From positions 1 through 9,873 of the forward strand of contig CAKKQL010000058.1 in assembly GCA_919902095.1 (NCBI GenBank): 9,873 nucleotides of DNA, written 5' to 3'. This document shows positions 4,944 to 9,873 of the stretch, piece by piece (within the stretch, counting starts at the first letter, position 1; each line of letters opens with the position of its first letter). The position numbers were made by a program, and so were the translations under genes. Under the pieces are notes generated by a model, which did not search any database, had not been told where the DNA came from, and saw nothing but the letters and a program-made list of their open reading frames with translations. The stretch is from Acidiferrobacterales bacterium (GTDB lineage Bacteria > Pseudomonadota > Gammaproteobacteria > Acidiferrobacterales > Sulfurifustaceae).

Positions 4944-6581
4944 TTACCGTCGCCGAAACAACCGGAATAGTTCTTTCGCGTCCCCGGGCCGCGCGCCCCG
5001 CCATAGTAGTTCCCAGTCGCGCCCGTCGAGCTGCCGTGGTTCATCGACCTTTTCCTGCAACAGCAGGAGGTCGCAACTCGTGACCGGCGAGACGCCGACG
5101 CGGTGCGTCCGAATGCCGGCGTAGTAGTCGAGCATGGCGCGCTGGGGTTCGCCCAGGCCGTCGCCGGCGACGCAGCGATAGCTTGTCGGCAGCGCCTGCT
5201 TCAACGAGGTGAACACGCCCCGATAAGCCTTGCCGGTGTCGAGCCAGGGGAGCAAAATCGTCATCGCCAATCCCAGCAGCAGCGCGGTCGTCAGCACCCA
5301 GGCGATGAGCGACCGTTCCGAAAACCGCCGCGTGGCGTAGAGCGCCGCCACGCCGCCGATGCTGTAGAAAACCGCAATCGCCACGGCGCCGAAGCCGGTC
5401 GCGGGCGTGTAGCCCGGTTGCTGTTCGGCGAGCGCGGCCGCCAGCGCGGCCGGCAGGCCATACTCCGTCGCGGCCCAGGCGAACCACAGTCCGGCGGCGA
5501 CGATGAAAAACGCAACGATGCCCAAGCCGTAAAGACCGGTCGCGACCACGCGCGGCAACGTGCCGAGCGCGGGCGCGGCGAGCAACGCCAGCGGCAATAA
5601 CAGCGGCAGCGCATAGACCTCGCGCCCGTCGGCGGCGACGCTCAGGACCGCGAGCATCGTGGCCAGCGCGGCGAGCGGCAGCAGGGTCGATGGCCGCTTG
5701 AGACCGGCCGGTCCACCGGACCACAGGGTCCACGCCGCCAGCAGCCAGCTCGGCCAGGCGAACCAGAGCAGCGTGTACACGTAGAAAAAGGGTTCGTCGT
5801 TTCGCGGTCCGAGGCGCCCGAAGCCGAGGAACCGGCCCAGGTTGTTGTCCCACAGCCAGGTCATGAAAAGTTCGGGCGAACGCAGGTAAAGCGCGATCGG
5901 CCAAACGAGCAGCCACGGCAAGGCCGCGACCGCCGCCGCCGCGAGCGACTGAAAATAAGCGCGTTTACGCCACGCCGGGCTCAGCGTTGGCAACAGCAGC
6001 ACGACGAGTCCGAGCAAGCCCGGCCCGATCAGGCCCTTGGCGAGGAACGCGATGCCGGCGCCGGTGCCGAGACACAGACCGCCGACGATATTTCGACGCA
6101 GGCCGAGCGCGAATCCATAGAGACCGAGCGCCAGACCGGCGAGCAACGCCATGTCGGTAATCAGCAGATGCGCCAGCGGGGCCAAGCCGAGGCAGGCGAG
6201 CAGCGCCAAGACCGCCGTTGTTACGCGGCCGTACAGCTCGCGCGCGGTGAGCGCGGTCGCGAACAGTGCAAGCGCCATGTAGAAGCCGGTGGCCAGGCGC
6301 GCGCCGTCGTGCAGCGGCAGGACGCCGGAGAACAGCTTTGCGAACAGCGCCGCCGTGAGATAGAACAGCGGCGGCTTCTCCATGAACGGCTCGCCGGCAA
6401 GCGTCGGGACGATCCAGTCGCCGGTCTGCAGGATGTGGTACACGAGCCCGAAGCTGTAGGCCTCGTCCGGCTTCCACGGTTCGTGGCCGACCAGTCCCGG
6501 CAGGATCCAGGCGGCGGCCAGCGCGATCAGAAACCAGCGGGGGAGTTCAGTACTGGAATTCCGGTTGGAGAGGACAGGCAT
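4944..6581 (-). CDS. ArnT/GT39-type membrane glycosyltransferase, complete
   Basis: A polytopic inner-membrane glycosyltransferase of 545 residues from ATG 6581, the normal size for the ArnT/PMT superfamily. The first helix (WFLIALAAAWILPGLVG) precedes the hallmark loop EPWKPDEAYSFGLVY with its PDE acids (D39, E40), then TGDWIVPTLAGEPFMEKPP. A second acidic motif, LLITDMALLAG, and FLAKGLIGPGL follow, then WDNNLGRFLGFGRLGP and further helices. The last 80 or so residues form a soluble tail (from about SLKQALPTSYRC to the end). It should move a sugar from a polyprenyl-phosphate donor onto an unknown periplasmic acceptor. A TTG at 6617 would add 12 residues; neither start has a good Shine-Dalgarno sequence, and ATG 6581 is preferred. 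It lies 63 bases after gnd on the same strand and is probably the last gene of that operon. It is a distant paralogue of the gene at the left edge: shared motifs, low overall similarity. Confidence 0.9.
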   Translation of the reverse strand: MPVLSNRNSSTELPRWFLIALAAAWILPGLVGHEPWKPDEAYSFGLVYHILQTGDWIVPTLAGEPFMEKPPLFYLTAALFAKLFSGVLPLHDGARLATGFYMALALFATALTARELYGRVTTAVLALLACLGLAPLAHLLITDMALLAGLALGLYGFALGLRRNIVGGLCLGTGAGIAFLAKGLIGPGLLGLVVLLLPTLSPAWRKRAYFQSLAAAAVAALPWLLVWPIALYLRSPELFMTWLWDNNLGRFLGFGRLGPRNDEPFFYVYTLLWFAWPSWLLAAWTLWSGGPAGLKRPSTLLPLAALATMLAVLSVAADGREVYALPLLLPLALLAAPALGTLPRVVATGLYGLGIVAFFIVAAGLWFAWAATEYGLPAALAAALAEQQPGYTPATGFGAVAIAVFYSIGGVAALYATRRFSERSLIAWVLTTALLLGLAMTILLPWLDTGKAYRGVFTSLKQALPTSYRCVAGDGLGEPQRAMLDYYAGIRTHRVGVSPVTSCDLLLLQEKVDEPRQLDGRDWELLWRGARPGDAKELFRLFRRR

Positions 6582-6644
6582 GCGCGCCCAGTCTAGCTTG
6601 CCGCCAGACGGGCGCAAAGCGCACGCGCCGGCCGGCAGCCAGCA

Positions 6645-8045
6645 TTACGGCAGATGAAAAACGCCCGCCCGATCGGTCCGTTTGAATCCGTGCTTCCCGA
6701 AATAATCCCGCTGCGCCTGGATCAGATTCGCGCCGAGCTGCGCGCTGCGATAGGCATCGAAGTAGGCGAGGCCCGACGACAACGCCGGTATCGGGATGCC
6801 GCACTGGATCGCCGAACTCGTAATCAACCTCCAGGAGGCCTGCGCCTCGGACAACGTGGAGGCGATCGCCTCGTCCCACATCGGGTTCGCGAGTTCCGGC
6901 GTCCGTTCATAAACCTCGACGACACGATCCAGCAGGCTGGACCGGATGACGCAGCCCCCCCGCCAGATCCGAGCCACCTGTTGCAAGTCGATCGGCCAGC
7001 GGTGCTGCCGGCGCGCCGCCGCCAGCACCGCGAAGCCCTGTGCGTACGCGCAGATCAACGACGCATAAAGCGCCGCCCGCAGCGCCTCGACATGACTGCT
7101 TGTCTCTCCGTCGAAATCGCTCGAAGCGGCGCCAAACCGCAATTGCGCGGTCGTACGGCCATGCCGATCGGTCGCGAGCTGCCTGGCCAGGACCGCGGCG
7201 GCGATGAGCGGCGCCGACGTGCTGTGCTCCAATGCGGCCGTCAGCGCCCAATGTCCCGTTCCCTTCTGTTCGGCCTCGTCGGCGATCTTGTCGAGCAGCG
7301 GGGCGCCGCTGTCAGGTTCCGTCTTGCCCAGGATCTCGGCCGTGATGCCGACGAGATAGGAACCGAGCGTCGTCTCCTGCCAGCGTGCGAATACGTTTCG
7401 GATTTCCGGAATCGGGAGCCGCAACTGGTGGCGCAAAATAAGATACGCCTCCGAAACGAGCTGCATGACGGCGTACTCGATGCCGTTGTGCATCGTCTTG
7501 ACGAAGTGGCCGGCGGCGGCCGGCCCGAGGTGGGCGTAGCACGCCTCGTCCCGGTAACGGGCGGCGATCGCCTGAAAGATCGGGCCGACCCGCTGTAGCG
7601 CCGGACCGCTCCCGCCCGCCATGATCGAAGGGCCGCGGCGCGCGCCCTCCGCGCCGCCCGAAATCCCGGCCCCGACAAACCCGATCCCGCGGCCGGCGAG
7701 CGCTTCGGCCCGGCGCTCGGTGTCGCGATAGTGGGAGTTCCCGCAATCGGCGACGACGTCGCCGGGCTCCAGCAGGACCGTTAATTCGCCGACGACGGCC
7801 TCGACCGCGTCGCCGGCGGGAACCATGAGCAGCACGACCCGGGGACGGCGCAGGGCCCGCACCAACTCGGGCAATGAATCGCAGGCGACGGTCGCCTGGC
7901 CGCCGCCGACTGGCGCCAGGTTCTGGATAGCGGAGGCGCGGGAATCGTGGACGGCAACGGAAAACCCATGGTCCGCCAGATTAAGGACAAGGTTCTTGCC
8001 CATGACGCCCAGGCCGACGAGGCCGAGATCGAGGAGTTGGACCAT
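6645..8045 (-). CDS. gnd: 6-phosphogluconate dehydrogenase, decarboxylating
   Basis: Catalyses 6-phosphogluconate + NADP+ to ribulose 5-phosphate + CO2 + NADPH in the oxidative pentose-phosphate pathway; cytosolic, usually a homodimer. The 466-residue length is close to the long (about 470-residue) class. The Rossmann motif GLVGLGVMGKNLVLNLADHG is at 8-27. The substrate-binding FVGAGISGGAEGARRGPSIM is at 123-142, with the S129-G130-G131 triad. HFVKTMHNGIEY at 180-191 places the catalytic base at Lys183, as in characterised enzymes, with His186, Asn187 and Glu190. KGTGHW and the C-terminal tail DYFGKHGFKRTDRAGVFH are also family signatures. Cofactor preference (NADP versus NAD) cannot be read safely. 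ATG 8045 starts 31 bases after the lactonase gene without an obvious Shine-Dalgarno sequence. Co-oriented with the lactonase and gluconokinase, it would consume their product directly. Assignment is firm. Confidence 0.97.
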   Translation of the reverse strand: MVQLLDLGLVGLGVMGKNLVLNLADHGFSVAVHDSRASAIQNLAPVGGGQATVACDSLPELVRALRRPRVVLLMVPAGDAVEAVVGELTVLLEPGDVVADCGNSHYRDTERRAEALAGRGIGFVGAGISGGAEGARRGPSIMAGGSGPALQRVGPIFQAIAARYRDEACYAHLGPAAAGHFVKTMHNGIEYAVMQLVSEAYLILRHQLRLPIPEIRNVFARWQETTLGSYLVGITAEILGKTEPDSGAPLLDKIADEAEQKGTGHWALTAALEHSTSAPLIAAAVLARQLATDRHGRTTAQLRFGAASSDFDGETSSHVEALRAALYASLICAYAQGFAVLAAARRQHRWPIDLQQVARIWRGGCVIRSSLLDRVVEVYERTPELANPMWDEAIASTLSEAQASWRLITSSAIQCGIPIPALSSGLAYFDAYRSAQLGANLIQAQRDYFGKHGFKRTDRAGVFHLP

Positions 8046-8076
8046 GTGTTTATATTTTTAAGGAATAGCCTGTCGG

Positions 8077-8946
8077 TCAACCGGGAAAGAGTGGCTCGGG
8101 CAAGCCGGTGGCGTCAACATCAAGTTCGAACACGCCGCCGGACAGCGGTGCCGCCGCGAGTTGCGCCGCTGAAAGCCCGATCGAGGCGGACGTGACGTAC
8201 AGCTTGTCGAGCGCGCTCCCGCCAAACGCACAACTCGTCGGCCGCGGCACCGGCAGGCGGACGATCCTGTCGATATTCCCGTCCGGATCGTAACGCGTAA
8301 CGCGCCAACCGTCCCAGTGCGCGCTCCAGACGCAGCCTTCCGAATCGACCGTCAGACCGTCCGGATATCCGGCGTCGTCAGCGACGGTGGCGAAGACCCG
8401 CCGGTCGGCGATGTCCCCGGTATCCGGGGCATAGGAAAACGCGAGGATCGCGCGGTTGACGCTGTCGGTTAAATACATGATTCGATCGTCGGGACTCCAC
8501 CCGATTCCGTTGGGGACGACGAAACCGGTGAGCAACCGCTTCAGGCGCAAATCCGGAAACAGGCAGTACAACGACCCCGTCGGGTCGGTTTCGGCATCGT
8601 CCATCGTTCCCACGAAGAAGCGGCCGCGCCGGTCGCATTTTCCGTCGTTGAAGCGGTTGCCGGGAATATTCGCTTCCGGTGAAGCGATTTTTACAACCGA
8701 GCCGCTACCGGGATCGAAGAACGACAGACCCGATCGGAACGCAACGAGCAGGCCGCCGCGAGCGCGTAGCGCGACACAGCCCGGCTCTTCTGGCAGCAGA
8801 AACGATGCGCGTACGCCGCTGCCCGGATCGCAGCGATGAACGGCCTTTCCCTTGATGTCGACGAAGTACAGCCGGCGCTCGCCCGGATGCCAGACGGGGC
8901 CCTCGCCCAGAACGGTTCGTGCATTCCAGATGCAACGCAGGGTCAT
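8077..8946 (-). CDS. SMP-30/gluconolactonase-family sugar lactonase
   Basis: A 289-residue six-bladed beta-propeller of the SMP-30/Gluconolaconase/LRE family. It hydrolyses aldonolactones to aldonic acids using one divalent metal ion. The metal ligands expected in this family are in place: Glu15 in LGEGPVWHP, Asn146 in GFVVPNGIGWSPDD and Asp196 in GYPDGLTVDSEG, with NRFNDGKCD (N100, D101) lining the substrate site. The spacing N146/D196 equals that I recall for the Caulobacter xylonolactonase XylC. There is no signal peptide, so it is cytosolic. It sits 42 bases after the gluconokinase gene and 31 before gnd, which makes D-glucono-1,5-lactone the most natural substrate, its product gluconate feeding GntK. 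Xylono-, galactono- or arabinolactone are alternatives that sequence cannot exclude. ATG 8946 leaves the first blade complete (TLRCIWNARTVLGEGPVW). Confidence 0.92.
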   Translation of the reverse strand: MTLRCIWNARTVLGEGPVWHPGERRLYFVDIKGKAVHRCDPGSGVRASFLLPEEPGCVALRARGGLLVAFRSGLSFFDPGSGSVVKIASPEANIPGNRFNDGKCDRRGRFFVGTMDDAETDPTGSLYCLFPDLRLKRLLTGFVVPNGIGWSPDDRIMYLTDSVNRAILAFSYAPDTGDIADRRVFATVADDAGYPDGLTVDSEGCVWSAHWDGWRVTRYDPDGNIDRIVRLPVPRPTSCAFGGSALDKLYVTSASIGLSAAQLAAAPLSGGVFELDVDATGLPEPLFPG

Positions 8947-8988
8947 GACGTATCGGCGGCGCCAGGCTCGATGAGCGACGTTTCCGCG

Positions 8989-9486
8989 CTACCGCCCGGT
9001 CGAATTCCGCAGTTGGCGGTGAATCGAGTCCACGATCCGCTCCAGGGAATCCTGGATATCGGCGACGATCGCGTCCGGCGGTTCTTCCAATATCTCGAAC
9101 TGGCTCGCCAACAGTTTTTCCAGCATGAAATGCCCGGGACGTTTGTCGATCCGCTGCCGGATGAGCGGCTCGTCGCCCTTCAGGTAAACGAAGAAGCTGT
9201 CCGGGATGTCGCCCGCGAGCAGTTCCCGGTAGCTCGCCTTCAACGCGGAGCACGCCACCACGACATCCGCGCCCCCGGCACGATGCCTCCGGATTTCGCA
9301 AGCCAGCGCGGCCAGCCACGGCATGCGGTCGGAATCGTCCAGCGGCGCCCCGCTGCTCATTTTTTCGATGTTGGCCGACGGATGATAGTCGTCGCCCTCG
9401 ATGAATCGGGCGCCGAACCTGCGTGCCAGCATGGCGCCGACGGTACTTTTCCCGGACCCGCTTACTCCCATGATGATGACAACCAT
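8989..9486 (-). CDS. gntK: Gluconokinase, GntK/IdnK type
   Basis: Phosphorylates D-gluconate with ATP to 6-phosphogluconate; cytosolic P-loop kinase. The 165-residue length matches the bacterial thermoresistant gluconokinase family. The Walker A motif GVSGSGKST is at 7-15, followed by the substrate-binding signature FIEGDDYHPSANIEKMSSG, PLDDSDRMPWL, ACSALKASYRELL and the lid/C-terminal motif RPGHFMLEKLLASQFEILEEP, all characteristic of GntK. ATG 9486 is preceded by a modest purine-rich site (CGGAA) about 5 bases upstream. It is the first gene of the minus-strand run; its product is the substrate of Gnd two genes downstream. No gluconate permease or GntR-type regulator is in the window, so gluconate may come from inside the cell through the lactonase. 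Confidence 0.96.
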   Translation of the reverse strand: MVVIIMGVSGSGKSTVGAMLARRFGARFIEGDDYHPSANIEKMSSGAPLDDSDRMPWLAALACEIRRHRAGGADVVVACSALKASYRELLAGDIPDSFFVYLKGDEPLIRQRIDKRPGHFMLEKLLASQFEILEEPPDAIVADIQDSLERIVDSIHRQLRNSTGR

Positions 9487-9626
9487 ATCGTTCCGTGTGA
9501 CCGAATTACAGCGTGGATAATCATCCGACTCCGCATTTTATATTTTGGAAGCGATCTCAAAATACCGCCGAGCCCGCCGCCTTGCGCCTAAGTTGGTCAC
9601 CGCGGACGCGTGGAATCCAACGCTTT

Positions 9627-9657
9627 TTGAGACAAAGGTCGAGGAGTACACTATAGT
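9627..9657 (+). promoter_or_regulatory. Candidate sigma-70-like promoter for the DUF255 gene
   Basis: TTGAGA (9627-9632) resembles a -35 box and TATAGT (9652-9657) matches the -10 consensus at five of six positions. The 19-base spacer is longer than ideal. Transcription would begin near 9664, leaving a leader of about 24 bases before ATG 9688. The minus-strand gntK operon must be transcribed from the same 201-base divergent interval (9487-9687), where I could not place a convincing promoter or operator. Confidence 0.35.
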
Positions 9658-9687
9658 TGAGTCTTCCGCTCAGATATTAACACGGCC

Positions 9688-9873
9688 ATGAATTCCCGCG
9701 CGCGCACCGATCATACCGCGAACCGATTGATACACGAGACCAGCCCTTACCTGCAGCAGCACGCGCACAATCCCGTGGACTGGCATCCGTGGAGTGCCGA
9801 GGCGCTGGAGAAGGCACGGCGCGAGGACAAGCCGATCCTGCTCTCGATCGGTTACTCCGCCTGTCACTGGTGC
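9688..9873 (+). CDS. DUF255/YyaL-type thioredoxin-domain protein (N-terminal fragment)
   Basis: The first 62 residues of a DUF255 protein (bacterial YyaL, related to mammalian SPATA20), cut by the window edge; full-length members are about 650-700 residues. The opening [29 protein letters not shown] is highly characteristic: the family's conserved start is N-L-x-x-E-x-S-P-Y-L-x-Q-H-x-x-N-P-V-x-W. The thioredoxin-like strand [15 protein letters not shown] follows, ending at the CxxC pair (C59, C62) right at the window's last base. The full protein would join this thioredoxin fold to an (alpha/alpha)6-barrel like N-acylglucosamine epimerases; its function is not settled. ATG 9688 is well placed before the conserved start, though its ribosome-binding site is weak. 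It is divergent from gntK and no link to the gluconate genes is implied. Confidence 0.93.
   Translation, partial: MNSRARTDHTANRLIHETSPYLQQHAHNPVDWHPWSAEALEKARREDKPILLSIGYSACHWC

Noticed and set aside
6654..7598. A 314-codon plus-strand frame opposite gnd
   Set aside because: The antisense strand of GC-rich coding sequence commonly stays open. Its product is Arg-rich with no motif, while the minus strand encodes an unmistakable 6-phosphogluconate dehydrogenase.
9511..9530. GGATAATCATCC imperfect palindrome upstream of gntK as a possible operator
   Set aside because: The arms are only four bases long and do not match the GntR operator I know. Such short matches are expected by chance.

Overview
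The window comes from a GC-rich proteobacterium. The closest fit by gene style is a gamma- or betaproteobacterium, but this is inferred from composition and protein families and no marker gene is present. The clear genes are two polytopic ArnT/GT39-type glycosyltransferases, a GT2 glycosyltransferase, a radical SAM/SPASM protein, a three-gene gluconate/pentose-phosphate set and the start of a DUF255 thioredoxin-fold protein. There are no tRNA, rRNA or CRISPR features and no complete insertion sequence.

Layout: (1) 1 to about 1345, minus strand: an ArnT-like membrane glycosyltransferase whose C-terminus lies outside the window. (2) About 1390-1862: a divergent intergenic region with only weak signals. 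(3) 1863-4670, plus strand: an accessory-looking module made of a secreted Cys/His-rich small protein, a possible 28-codon peptide ORF with a strong ribosome-binding site, a membrane-anchored GT2 glycosyltransferase and a radical SAM/SPASM enzyme. The last two genes overlap by 47 bp. (4) 4671-4943: a convergent intergenic region holding a 130-bp MITE-like long inverted repeat. (5) 9486 down to 4944, minus strand: a tight run of gluconokinase, SMP-30 family sugar lactonase, 6-phosphogluconate dehydrogenase and a second ArnT-like glycosyltransferase. (6) 9688 to the end, plus strand: the N-terminus of a DUF255/YyaL-type protein.

The minus-strand set makes biochemical sense. The lactonase would open a sugar lactone such as gluconolactone, GntK would phosphorylate gluconate, and Gnd would oxidatively decarboxylate 6-phosphogluconate to ribulose 5-phosphate plus NADPH. 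The ArnT-like enzyme at the end of the run has no obvious link to that pathway.

The most interesting stretch is the plus-strand module at 1863-4670. A radical SAM/SPASM enzyme of unassigned specificity is translationally coupled to a membrane GT2 enzyme and preceded by a secreted Cys-rich protein and possibly a short Cys/Trp/Gly-rich peptide. It could be a peptide-modifying (RiPP-like) system or a lipid/glycan-modifying system. The sequence alone does not decide between them, and codon statistics give mixed support for the 28-codon peptide.
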